Shown here: one piece after another, positions 7,900 to 15,910 of the stretch
How positions within the stretch are numbered: the first letter of the stretch is position 1
How the letters are laid out: each line of letters opens with the position of its first letter
Source of the DNA: DATEJJ01 sp039649115
GTDB taxonomy: Bacteria > Actinomycetota > Actinomycetes > Mycobacteriales > Micromonosporaceae
Length of the DNA stretch: 50,871 bases
Assembly: GCA_039649115.1 (NCBI GenBank)
Contig: JBBWZQ010000353.1
Coordinates: forward strand, 1-50,871
Direction: 5' to 3'
The notes under the pieces: model-generated
What the model was told of the DNA's origin: nothing
Database searches by the model: none
What the model saw: the letters and a program-made list of their open reading frames with translations, nothing else
Translations under genes and position numbers: made by a program

Positions 7900-8301
7900 C
7901 TACGCGCCGGTCTGCGCGTTCTCGGCCTCGTTCGGGACCAGGCCCAGCAGGGCCAGCTTCTCCACCATCGAGTCCGAGGTGAAGGGCTTGATGACGTACT
8001 CGTGCGCACCTGCCGCGAGAGCCCGGACGATCTGGCTCTGCTCGCCCTCGGTCGTCACCATCACCAGGGTCATGTCGCGGGTACGCGGGTCGTCCCGCAG
8101 CGCGCAGACCAGCTCCAGGCCGTTCATCCGCGGCATGTTCCAGTCGATCAGGGCGAGGTCGGGTACGTTCTCGCTGTTCGTGACGGCCTCCAGCGCCGCC
8201 TGCCCGTCCTCGGCCTCCATGATCTCGAAGCCGAGCTGTCCGACGATGCGGCGCAGGATCATCCGCATCGCCCGGGAGTCATCCACCAATATGACGCGCA
8301 T
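7900..8301 (-). CDS. cheY: CheY-type single-domain response regulator
   Basis: A 133-residue receiver with the acidic pair (VDDS), phospho-acceptor D53 (LIDWNMPRMNG), T83/T84 (VTTEGE) and K105 (IKPFTS). All phosphorylation residues are present. A short C-terminal extension (LGLVPNEAENAQTGA) is unlike the other CheY. It lies 6 bases after cheR and 38 bases before cheX. Having two CheYs suggests a motor-binding one and a phosphate sink, or two outputs; the sequence does not tell which. Confidence 0.92.
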   Translation of the reverse strand: MRVILVDDSRAMRMILRRIVGQLGFEIMEAEDGQAALEAVTNSENVPDLALIDWNMPRMNGLELVCALRDDPRTRDMTLVMVTTEGEQSQIVRALAAGAHEYVIKPFTSDSMVEKLALLGLVPNEAENAQTGA

Positions 8302-8307
8302 CGCGCA

Positions 8308-9153
8308 TCACCCCTTTCCCACGGCGCTGAGGGGCGCCGGAGTTCGAAGTCGGTACGCCGAGGCCCGGCCGGCGGGGACGCGCTCGAACCGCTCGTCGAT
8401 GCCGATCGTGGTCTCTGCCGCGCCGAGGAAGAGCCATCCGTCTGGTCGGAGCAACTGGCTCACGTTGTGAAGCACCGAGCGCTTCGTCGATACATCGAAA
8501 TAGATGAGCACGTTCCGCAGGAAGATCACGTCGAACGGCTGGTGCGACGGGATCGGCGTGCTCAGGTTGAGCCGGCGGAAGGTGACCGACCGGCGCAGCG
8601 ACGGGGCGATCCGCCAGGACGCGCCGTGCCGCTCGAAGTGCCGCACGAGCAGCTGGGCCGGCAGGCCCCGGTTCATCTCGACCTGCGAGAATTCGCCCGT
8701 CTCGGCCCGCTTGATCATCTCGCTGGAGATGTCGCTGGCCATGATCTCGTACCGCCAGCCGGCCGGTATCGCGTCCTCCAGGAGCATCGCGATGCTGTAC
8801 GGCTCCTGCCCGCTGGAGCACGCCGCCGACCAGATCCGCAGGCCGCGGTGGTTCGCCCGGTTCGTCACGAGGTTGGGCAGCACGGTGTCGGTCAGCGCCT
8901 GGAACGGCTCCCGGTCGCGGAACCAGGACGTCTCGTTGGTGGTCAGCGCGTCCACGATCATGTGGTTCGCGATCGGGTCCGGCCGGCTCTGTACCTGTTG
9001 CAGGTACTCGTCCACGTTCTGCGCACCCGCCTTGCGGGCCAGGGTGAGCAGCCGGCCCTCGACCAGATACTCCTTGCCCGGTTCCAGGATGATCGACGCT
9101 TCCTGGCGTACCAGTCGGGAGACGAAGGTGAAGTTCGTCGAGGACAGGGTCAT
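8308..9153 (-). CDS. cheR: Chemoreceptor methyltransferase CheR
   Basis: A 281-residue S-adenosylmethionine-dependent methyltransferase that adds methyl groups to receptor glutamates for adaptation. It has an N-terminal helical domain (residues 1-75), ending in the family motif TTNETSWFRD, followed by the SAM-binding core (IWSAACSSGQEPYSIAMLL) and later DVIFLRNVLIYFD. ATG 9153 was chosen because it overlaps the stop of cheB by 4 bases and gives a normal length. It pairs with the adjacent cheB. Confidence 0.95.
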   Translation of the reverse strand: MTLSSTNFTFVSRLVRQEASIILEPGKEYLVEGRLLTLARKAGAQNVDEYLQQVQSRPDPIANHMIVDALTTNETSWFRDREPFQALTDTVLPNLVTNRANHRGLRIWSAACSSGQEPYSIAMLLEDAIPAGWRYEIMASDISSEMIKRAETGEFSQVEMNRGLPAQLLVRHFERHGASWRIAPSLRRSVTFRRLNLSTPIPSHQPFDVIFLRNVLIYFDVSTKRSVLHNVSQLLRPDGWLFLGAAETTIGIDERFERVPAGRASAYRLRTPAPLSAVGKG

Positions 9154-10226
9154 GGCACCACTACCTTTGGCCGGCCCGCCTTGCCGGCGGCGATACGGGA
9201 AACGAGGTGTTGCGCGATCTCGCCGAGGGGCAGCACCGTGTGGGCGAGGTGTGCGGTGACGACGGCGCCGGGCATGCCCCACACGACCGAGCTCGGCTCG
9301 TCCTGCGCGACGATCTCGGCCCCGGCCGCGTGCAGTTCCTCGGCACCGCGCTTGCCGTCCTGGCCCATGCCCGTGAGGATCGCGGCGAGCGCGGACCCCC
9401 CGTACACCCGGACCGCCGAACGGAACAGCACGTCCACGGCGGGCCGGCAGGAGTTCTCCGGCGGCCCGTCGGACAGCTTGGTGAACAGACCCGTACCGCG
9501 CTGGGCGATCTGCAGGTGATGGTCGCCGGGTGCGATGTAGACGCGGCCCGCGACGACCGGCATCCCGTCCTGCGCCTCGACCACGGAGACCGAGGAGAGC
9601 CGGTTGAGCCGCTCCGCGAACATCGTGGTGAACACCGGCGGCATGTGCTGGACGACCAGGATCGGCACGGGCAGGTTGCCGGGCAGCGCGCCGATCACCT
9701 TGGCCAGCGCGTCCGGCCCGCCGGTCGAGGCGCCGATGAGCAACGCCGACACCGGGCCGGACGGGCGCGGCGCGCTCGACAGGGGCGGGGCGACGCGCGC
9801 CGGCGCCGGGCTCTTGTGGGCCGGCCCGCCGGCCAGCGCGTTGATGCGCGGGACCAGCTGGTCGCGCACCATCGACTGGGCCGCCGACAGGCTGCTCATG
9901 TGGGTGGGCTTGGTGACGTAGTCGCTCGCTCCGGCGGCCAGCGCGTCGAGGGTGGCGGTGGCGCCCGCCTCGGTCAGCGTGCTGAACATGATGACCGGAA
10001 GCCGGGCGTGCGTCTTGCGCAGTTCCCGCAGGGCGGTCAGCCCGTCCATCTCCGGCATCTCGATGTCCATCGTGACCAGGTCTGGGCGGAGCTGGTCAAT
10101 CTTGGACAGAGCGAGCCGCCCGTTGGAGGCGGTACCGACGATCCGGATGCCTGGGACAACCCCGAGTGCGTCCACGATAAGGCGGCGAACGACCACCGAG
10201 TCGTCGACGACCAGTACCGAGATCAT
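9150..10226 (-). CDS. cheB: Chemoreceptor methylesterase CheB
   Basis: A 358-residue two-domain protein. The receiver (residues 1-125, phospho-acceptor D54 in TMDIEMPEMDG) is joined by a Pro-rich linker to the methylesterase domain. The catalytic triad is visible: S167 (IGASTGGP), H194 (VVQHMPP) and D290 (ILTGMGQDG). It removes methyl groups from receptors when phosphorylated by CheA. ATG 10226 is preceded by a GGAGG ribosome site, which decides the start. It overlaps cheR by 4 bases. Confidence 0.96.
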   Translation of the reverse strand: MISVLVVDDSVVVRRLIVDALGVVPGIRIVGTASNGRLALSKIDQLRPDLVTMDIEMPEMDGLTALRELRKTHARLPVIMFSTLTEAGATATLDALAAGASDYVTKPTHMSSLSAAQSMVRDQLVPRINALAGGPAHKSPAPARVAPPLSSAPRPSGPVSALLIGASTGGPDALAKVIGALPGNLPVPILVVQHMPPVFTTMFAERLNRLSSVSVVEAQDGMPVVAGRVYIAPGDHHLQIAQRGTGLFTKLSDGPPENSCRPAVDVLFRSAVRVYGGSALAAILTGMGQDGKRGAEELHAAGAEIVAQDEPSSVVWGMPGAVVTAHLAHTVLPLGEIAQHLVSRIAAGKAGRPKVVVP

Positions 10227-10283
10227 GGAAACCTCCAGGAGAGACACGCACATATCGACTTCATCGGGACCGGCCTGAGGAAC

Positions 10284-11180
10284 TCAGCTCAACCAGGCCG
10301 GCCCGAGCGCGGCCAGCACCGGCGCCAGCAGCCGGTGCGCGGTCGAGGTGTCCAGCAGGTCCCGGACCACCAGGGCCTGCACCCCGCCGCTGAGCACGTT
10401 CCACACGCCGGCCGCCCGGTTGGTGAGGGGGAACGCGCCGATGTCGATCGCCTGCACCAGCAGGAGTTGCGCCACGGCAGCGGTACGGACCCGGTCGGCC
10501 AGGTAGGCCGCCCAGGTCGCCGAGTGCACCGCGGAGGACCATCCGCCCGGGTTGCGGCGCGAGTCGTCGGCCGAGCTGGACAGCCGGCGCACGTCCTCCG
10601 GCCGCACCGTACCCAACCGCTGCAGCAGTGCGGATACCGCGTAGTGGTGCGGGCCGAGGTCGACCGGCGCGGCCGTGGGCAACCGCCGGACGGCGGCCAC
10701 CCAGCCGGCGGACAGTCCCCGCCGTACCGTCTCGGACAGGTGCTCGCGCAGGTAGGTGGCGACCGCGGCGTCGCACAGCAGGGAGGTGGCCCGGGTGGCG
10801 GTCTCGCTCTGCCGGGGACGCTTGCGCCGGCCGCCCGGCACGCCGGTGTCGTCGCGCCAGGTCCAGGACATGACGTCGGTGCGGACCAGGCGCAGCAGCG
10901 CGTCGAGCGAACCGACCGGCGCGCGCTCCAGCAATGCCAGTGCGCGCGCCGGATCCTCGTCGTCCACAATGGACTGCAGGTCCTGTACCCGGGCCGCGGC
11001 GGCGTCCACCTCCAGCCACAGGGTGGCGCGGGTGTCCTCGGCGGCCAGCTGCCCGGCGAGGATCGCCAGGTCCTCCTCCTGCATGCACAACGCCCGGACC
11101 AGCACCTCGGCGGTCGCCGAGCCACCGGGCAGCCGGGTCAGGTCGAAGCCCAGCACCGGGGCGCTGACAAGGCTGTACAC
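10284..11180 (-). CDS. Unknown protein inside the chemotaxis operon
   Basis: A protein of about 298 residues (GTG 11180; an alternative GTG at 11234 would overlap cheW by 26 bases). It is soluble and rich in Leu/Ala helices. The first half is an acidic EAL/HDOD-like arrangement (LVRALCMQEEDLAILAGQLA), and the second half holds ATSLLCDAAVATYLREHL and LVQAIDIGAFPLTNRAAGVW. It faintly recalls the HDOD signal domains found in EAL/HDOD 'YuxH'-type proteins, but no EAL or HD catalytic motif is complete, so I give no family name. Its position between cheW and cheB implies a role in chemotaxis signalling. GC-rich third positions support coding. Confidence 0.7.
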   Translation of the reverse strand: MYSLVSAPVLGFDLTRLPGGSATAEVLVRALCMQEEDLAILAGQLAAEDTRATLWLEVDAAAARVQDLQSIVDDEDPARALALLERAPVGSLDALLRLVRTDVMSWTWRDDTGVPGGRRKRPRQSETATRATSLLCDAAVATYLREHLSETVRRGLSAGWVAAVRRLPTAAPVDLGPHHYAVSALLQRLGTVRPEDVRRLSSSADDSRRNPGGWSSAVHSATWAAYLADRVRTAAVAQLLLVQAIDIGAFPLTNRAAGVWNVLSGGVQALVVRDLLDTSTAHRLLAPVLAALGPAWLS

Positions 11181-11208
11181 GGCCGCACCCCGCGCGGTTG
11201 CCCGCGCC

Positions 11209-11661
11209 TCACTTGTCCATTGTGGAGTGCACACCGCGGTACGTGTCGACCGCGTGAACGGGGTCCAGCGCCAGCATCAGCCGGTCCTTCAGCTTGAACG
11301 TGCCGATGACCAGCTCGCGGGCCGGACCGGTCAGGGTGTCCGGCGGCGGCTCGAAGGTGGACTCGTCCAGGTCGATGACCTCGCCGATGCGGTCGACGAG
11401 CAGGCTGACCGGCTCGTCGTCGCCGCGCAGGATCACGTTCATCACGGCGCCGTCCAGCGACTGCCGTTCCAGACCGAGCTGTACCCGCAGGTCCACCGCC
11501 GCGATCACCTGACCGCGCAGGTTGAACAGCCCACCCACCGCGGCCGGTGCCAGCGGCACGGCGGTGTACTCGTTGAACGAGAGCACCTCCTGCACCGCGT
11601 CCACCGTCACGCCGAAGAGCTGGTCGGCCACCTCGAAGGTGGCGTACTGCATGCTGGACAT
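11209..11661 (-). CDS. cheW: Chemotaxis coupling protein CheW
   Basis: A 150-residue CheW that links receptors to CheA. The family-typical core GLFNLRGQVIAAVDLRVQLG and the 'VSLLVDRIGEVIDL' strand are present. ATG 11661 (MSSMQYATFEV) starts one base after the cheA stop; an in-frame ATG at 11676 would lie inside cheA. The tight arrangement shows a cheA-cheW transcription unit. Confidence 0.93.
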   Translation of the reverse strand: MSSMQYATFEVADQLFGVTVDAVQEVLSFNEYTAVPLAPAAVGGLFNLRGQVIAAVDLRVQLGLERQSLDGAVMNVILRGDDEPVSLLVDRIGEVIDLDESTFEPPPDTLTGPARELVIGTFKLKDRLMLALDPVHAVDTYRGVHSTMDK

Positions 11662-11662
11662 C

Positions 11663-14134
11663 TCAGGCCTCCACAAGCTGTTCGTCGGGCAGCTCGGCGT
11701 AGAAGTTCGGGTCCGCCGCGAGGATCGCGCGCCGCACGTCCAGCAGCTCGGTCATCCGCTGCTGGATCACCGCCGAGCCGACCAGACCGTCGTCGTCCGT
11801 GTCGCGGCGTGCCGTGGTGGCGTCCTCCACGATGTCGACGATCTTGTCAACGGCCAGCGCGACGCTGCGGCCGTGCTCGGTGTAGACCACCACCGGCACG
11901 GTGTCGCCGGTGTCGTCCGGCACGGCACCCAGCAGGTCCGCCAGCCGCACCAGGGGCAGGATCTGCTCCCGGTACTGCACCACCTCGCGGTGGCCGACCC
12001 GCTCGATGCGGTCCTTGGCGAACTCCTCCAACCGGGTCACGGTGTCCAGCGGGATCGCCACCCGGCGGTCGCCGACGCCGGTGATGAGCAGCCGGTTGAC
12101 GGCCGACGAGGCGCCGCTCTGGTCCACCCCGTCGCCGATCGACATGCGGTCGTTGCCGCTGCCGTGCAGGTGCGAGCGGCGCGCCAGGGAGGCCACGTCC
12201 AGGATCAGCGCCACCTTGCCGTCGCCCAGGATCGTCGCGCCGGCGTACAGCCCGATGTCCTTGAACCGCGCGGTGAGCGCCTTCACCACGACCTCTTCCG
12301 TGTTGATCACCCGGTCGACGACGACACCGAAGCGCCGGCTGTCCGCCTGGAGCACTACCACGTAGAGACCCTCGTCGCTCTCGCCGACGGTCCGGCCGAG
12401 CGTGTGGTGCAGCCGCACCAGCGGGAGCAGCCGGCCGCGCAGCCGGTACACGGGAGCGCCGGAGGCGTACTCGATCTTCGTGGACTGCCCGTCGATGTAG
12501 ACCAGCTCGTGCACGGCCACCTGCGGGATGACGTACCGCTCGCCGGCGCACTCCACGGTCAGCGCCTGGATGATGGCCAGCGTCAGCGGGATGGTCAACC
12601 GCCACGTGGTACCCGCGCCCGGCGTCGAGTCCACGTCCACCGCGCCGCCGATGCGCTCGATGTTCGTCTTGACGACGTCCATGCCCACGCCGCGGCCGGA
12701 CACGTTGGTCACCTGCTTGGCGGTGGAGAAGCCGGGCTGGAAGACCATCATCATGATCTCGCGCGGGTCCATCTGCGACAGCTGGTCGGCGCGCAGCAGG
12801 CCGCGGTCCACCGCGGTGCGGGCCACCCGCTCCACGTTGATGCCGGAGCCGTCGTCGCCGATCTCCACGGTGACGTGCCCACCCTCGTGGTACGCGCGCA
12901 GCGTGAGGGTCCCCTCCGGGTCCTTGCCGAGCGCGGCACGCTCCTCGGGCGTCTCGACGCCGTGGTCGACCGCGTTGCGCACCAGGTGCGTCAGCGGGTC
13001 CTTGACCGCCTCCAGCAGGCTGCGGTCCAGCTCGGTCTCCTTGCCGTGCATGACCAGCTTGATCTGCTTGCCGCAGGCGGTGGACAGGTCGCGGATGACC
13101 CGGGGCAGCTTCGCCCAGAGGTGCTCGATGGGCTGCATCCGGGTCTTCATGATCCCTTCCTGCAGCTCGCTCGTGATCAGGTTCAGCCGCTGGGTCGTGC
13201 GCACCAGCACCTGGTCGCTGCCCTCGGCCGCGCCGCGCACCAGCTGGTTGCGCACCAGCACCAGCTCTCCCACGAGATTCATCAGGGAGTCCAGCAGGTC
13301 CACGTCGACCCGGATCGCGCTGTCCGCGACGCTGCGCCTGCCCTGCGCCGCGACGGCGTCGGTGACCGCGGCCGGCGGCGCCTTGCCCTCCTCCAGCAGC
13401 ATGGTGCCGAGCTTGCGGTCGTCGCCCTCGATCTGGCGCTGCAGCGCCCAGCTCACGTCGGTCTCGGCGACGCCGCCCTCGACGAGCAGGTGACCGAGCG
13501 GCCGGCGGGGATCGCTCTGGCGCTGCGGCGCCGGCTCCGCGGGCGGTGCGGCGACGTCGGCCGGTGCTGCCTCCGCGGTGGCCGCGGTTTTCGCTGGGGT
13601 ACGGCGGCGAGTGGCCCTCGGCTTCTTGGCGGGAGCGGCCGGCTGCTCCGGCTCGGCGGCCTCGACCTGGGCGGCGGGCGCGGCTGCCACGACCGGCTGC
13701 GGCGCGGGTGCGGCGGCGGGCTTGGCGGCGGGCGGGTTGGCGGATTCGGACATCTGCCGGTGCACCATCGCGATCACCTCGTCGATGCCCAGGTCGGCCT
13801 CGCCCTCGGCACCCGTCTCCTCCACGACAGCCAGCAGCGAGCGGACCCGGTCCACCATGGCCAGCAGCGCCGTGATCGTCTCGGGGGTGACGGGCTGTTT
13901 CCCGTCCCGCAGCCGGGCCAGAAGCGACTCGCCAGCATGAGTCAGCGACTCCAGCCGCCCGAAGGCGAGGAAGCCGCTGGTGCCCTTGATCGTGTGGATA
14001 GTGCGGAAAACGCTTGAAATCAGGTTGCGCGCATCCGGCGCCTGCTCAAGCTCTACCAGGTCACGGTCCAGTTGATCGAGGTTCTCATGGCTTTCCACGA
14101 GGAACTCCTGGACGATGTCGCCCAGATCTTCCAC
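11663..14134 (-). CDS. cheA: Chemotaxis histidine kinase CheA with an extra module and two CheW-like domains
   Basis: An 823-residue CheA. Domains in order: HPt (1-105, phospho-site H47 in IHTIKGTSGF); low-complexity Ala/Pro linker (135-207); two short repeats of the type 'LGhLLVEGGVAETDVSWALQ' and 'LGTMLLEEGKAPPAAVTDAV' (213-264), resembling MshEN/T2SSE-N-type modules; dimerisation domain (about 272-335); HATPase (HLVRNAVDHGVE 383-394, GDDGSGI 426-432, GRGVGM 480-485); a CheW-like domain (about 513-655) and a second one (about 675-810). The start is GTG 14134 after a GGGAGG site. Typical CheA has one CheW-like domain and no such repeats. It phosphorylates CheY and CheB. Confidence 0.95.
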   Translation of the reverse strand: MEDLGDIVQEFLVESHENLDQLDRDLVELEQAPDARNLISSVFRTIHTIKGTSGFLAFGRLESLTHAGESLLARLRDGKQPVTPETITALLAMVDRVRSLLAVVEETGAEGEADLGIDEVIAMVHRQMSESANPPAAKPAAAPAPQPVVAAAPAAQVEAAEPEQPAAPAKKPRATRRRTPAKTAATAEAAPADVAAPPAEPAPQRQSDPRRPLGHLLVEGGVAETDVSWALQRQIEGDDRKLGTMLLEEGKAPPAAVTDAVAAQGRRSVADSAIRVDVDLLDSLMNLVGELVLVRNQLVRGAAEGSDQVLVRTTQRLNLITSELQEGIMKTRMQPIEHLWAKLPRVIRDLSTACGKQIKLVMHGKETELDRSLLEAVKDPLTHLVRNAVDHGVETPEERAALGKDPEGTLTLRAYHEGGHVTVEIGDDGSGINVERVARTAVDRGLLRADQLSQMDPREIMMMVFQPGFSTAKQVTNVSGRGVGMDVVKTNIERIGGAVDVDSTPGAGTTWRLTIPLTLAIIQALTVECAGERYVIPQVAVHELVYIDGQSTKIEYASGAPVYRLRGRLLPLVRLHHTLGRTVGESDEGLYVVVLQADSRRFGVVVDRVINTEEVVVKALTARFKDIGLYAGATILGDGKVALILDVASLARRSHLHGSGNDRMSIGDGVDQSGASSAVNRLLITGVGDRRVAIPLDTVTRLEEFAKDRIERVGHREVVQYREQILPLVRLADLLGAVPDDTGDTVPVVVYTEHGRSVALAVDKIVDIVEDATTARRDTDDDGLVGSAVIQQRMTELLDVRRAILAADPNFYAELPDEQLVEA

Positions 14135-14165
14135 GGCGTACCTCCCTCGTCGATGCAGGGACTAC

Positions 14166-14191
14166 ATCGGCGGAGTGCGCCGCTTTCTAAG
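14166..14191 (-). promoter_or_regulatory. FliA-type promoter candidate for the che operon
   Basis: On the minus strand, CTTA (14191-14188), a 16-base spacer, then GCCGAT (14171-14166). This is close to the CTCA-N15-17-GCCGAA consensus, with two mismatches. It lies between the stop of the response regulator gene and cheA, about 30 bases before the GTG, a suitable distance for a short leader. Pattern only. Confidence 0.35.
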
Positions 14192-14593
14192 CTAAGCGGC
14201 GGTACCCGCCATGGCCGCGCGTACCGCCGCCGTCAGGGTGTCCGCGGTGAACGGCTTCTGCAGCATCGCCGCGTCCTCATCGATCAGTCCCTGCGACACG
14301 GCGAGCTCCCGGGAGGTCCCGGACACGAACACGACGCGCAGCGCGGGCCGGATGTCCGCCGCCTGCCGGGCCAGTTCGTGACCCTGGACACCGGGCATGC
14401 TCAGGTCGGTCAGCAGTACGTGGATCTCCCCCGGATGGGTGCGGCACACCGCCACCGCCTCGGCCGCGTCGCACGCGACCAGCGCCGTGAAGCCCCGGCG
14501 TTCCAGGATCCTGCGGATCACCTCGCGAAGATCGTCCTCGTCGTCGACCACCAGGACGGTCAGGTCCGTCCCTCCGCTGTGCGTGTCGAACAT
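14192..14593 (-). CDS. Single-domain response regulator upstream of cheA
   Basis: A 133-residue receiver with the acidic pair VDDEDD, phospho-acceptor D63 (LLTDLSMPG) and a lysine in LQKPFT. It is more like receivers paired with hybrid kinases than the two CheY proteins. ATG 14593 follows a GGAGGAT site. It lies 57 bases before cheA on the same strand, so it may be co-transcribed or have a separate promoter. Confidence 0.85.
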   Translation of the reverse strand: MFDTHSGGTDLTVLVVDDEDDLREVIRRILERRGFTALVACDAAEAVAVCRTHPGEIHVLLTDLSMPGVQGHELARQAADIRPALRVVFVSGTSRELAVSQGLIDEDAAMLQKPFTADTLTAAVRAAMAGTAA

Positions 14594-14750
14594 GTGATCC
14601 TCCCCCCGGGCGAGCAGCCACCGGCCGGTTCCCGGCCGTCGGCCGCGCGCACCCGCAGACAGTCCGGCTGGTGTGCCGGACGCGAACGCCAATCACAGGC
14701 TAGACCGGCGAGGGCCGGCGGCGGGCCGGCTTCGGCGGACTCGTGGCAGG

Positions 14751-15899
14751 TCAGCGGGTGTACAGCAGCAGGTTGGGTGAGCCGGCGCCGGCCCGGGCGA
14801 CCTTTCCCCTGGTGGCCGCGGCCACCAGGGCGGCCCGCACCTGCGCGGGCGTCCACCGTGGATGGCCGGACAGCAGCAGCGCCGCGGCGCCGGCCACGTG
14901 CGGCGCGGCCATCGAGGTGCCGGACATCAGCGCGCGGGCCCGGTCGCCCGAATTCCAGTCGGAGGCGATCGCGGCGCCGGGGGCGAACAGGTCGACGCAC
15001 CGGCCGTAGTTGGAGAACGAGGCGCGGGCATCCGAGCGGTCCGTGGCGCCCACCGTCAGAGCCTGGGGGGTACGGGCGGGAGATTCGGTGCAGGCGTTGC
15101 GCCGGTGGTTGCCGGCGGCCACGACGAACGTGATGCCGGCCGCCACCGACCGGCGCACCGCGTCGTCGAGCACGGCGGCGGCCGGCCCCTCGATGCTCAT
15201 GTTCACCACCGCCGGGCGCACCGCGTGCGCGGTGATCCAGTCGATGCCCGCGATGATCTGGGAGTAGCTGCCCCGGCCCCGGCAGTCCAGGACGCGTACC
15301 GACACCAGCCGGACCCGCTTGGCGACGCCGTACCGGGTGCCACCGACGGTGCCGGCGACGTGGGTGCCGTGCCCGTTGCAGTCACTGGCGTTCGCGTCGT
15401 CGCCGATGAAGTCCCAGCCGTACCGGGCCCGGCCGCCGAAGTCGGCGTGGCTGGTGCGGATGCCGGTGTCCAGCACGTAGACGGTCACCCCGGCGCCGCC
15501 GCCGGCCGGGTACCCGTACGAGCCGGACAGCCGGCGCGGCCGTTGGTCGACGCGGTCCAGTCCCCAGGACGGCGCGGGTGACTCGGTGCCGGCGAGGTCG
15601 ACGGCGCGGTCGGGCGTCAGGTACGCGACCGAGGGATCGCCGGCCATCCGGGCGGCGGCGACCGGCGGCATCGTCACGGCGAAGGCGGCCAGCCCGGCGG
15701 TGAAGCTGCGGCCGGGCACTGCCCCGTACCGGCGGGCCAGCGCGGCGGCCCGCACCGCCACCTGCCCGGCCGGCGTACCGGTAGCCAGCACGACGACGTA
15801 CGGGGAAGCGTCCGGGTGTGCGGACACCGGTGCCGCGAACACCGTGCACGCCAGTACCCCCAGCGCACCCGCGAGTGCCGCGATCCGCTGGGGGTACAT
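14751..15899 (-). CDS. Secreted subtilisin-family serine protease
   Basis: A 382-residue S8 peptidase. A signal peptide (residues 1-27, MYPQRIAALAGALGVLACTV) is followed by a short I9-type inhibitor propeptide (about 32-100, SPYVVVLATG to VAYLTPDR). The catalytic domain has D144 (VLDTGI), H177 (NGHGTHVAG) and S329 (SGTSMAAPH), with the oxyanion Asn in AAGN. It should be exported and self-processed. It ends about 25 residues after the core domain, so it has no extra C-terminal domain. The ATG at 15899 starts only 11 bases after the glycosidase gene, so the two probably form an operon. Confidence 0.93.
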   Translation of the reverse strand: MYPQRIAALAGALGVLACTVFAAPVSAHPDASPYVVVLATGTPAGQVAVRAAALARRYGAVPGRSFTAGLAAFAVTMPPVAAARMAGDPSVAYLTPDRAVDLAGTESPAPSWGLDRVDQRPRRLSGSYGYPAGGGAGVTVYVLDTGIRTSHADFGGRARYGWDFIGDDANASDCNGHGTHVAGTVGGTRYGVAKRVRLVSVRVLDCRGRGSYSQIIAGIDWITAHAVRPAVVNMSIEGPAAAVLDDAVRRSVAAGITFVVAAGNHRRNACTESPARTPQALTVGATDRSDARASFSNYGRCVDLFAPGAAIASDWNSGDRARALMSGTSMAAPHVAGAAALLLSGHPRWTPAQVRAALVAAATRGKVARAGAGSPNLLLYTR

Positions 15900-15910
15900 G
15901 GCCGGTTGCC

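Noticed and set aside
14731..14755. GCCGAA on the minus strand before the receiver gene at 14192
   Set aside because: The best upstream match is CTGA with a 14-base spacer, outside the expected 15-17.
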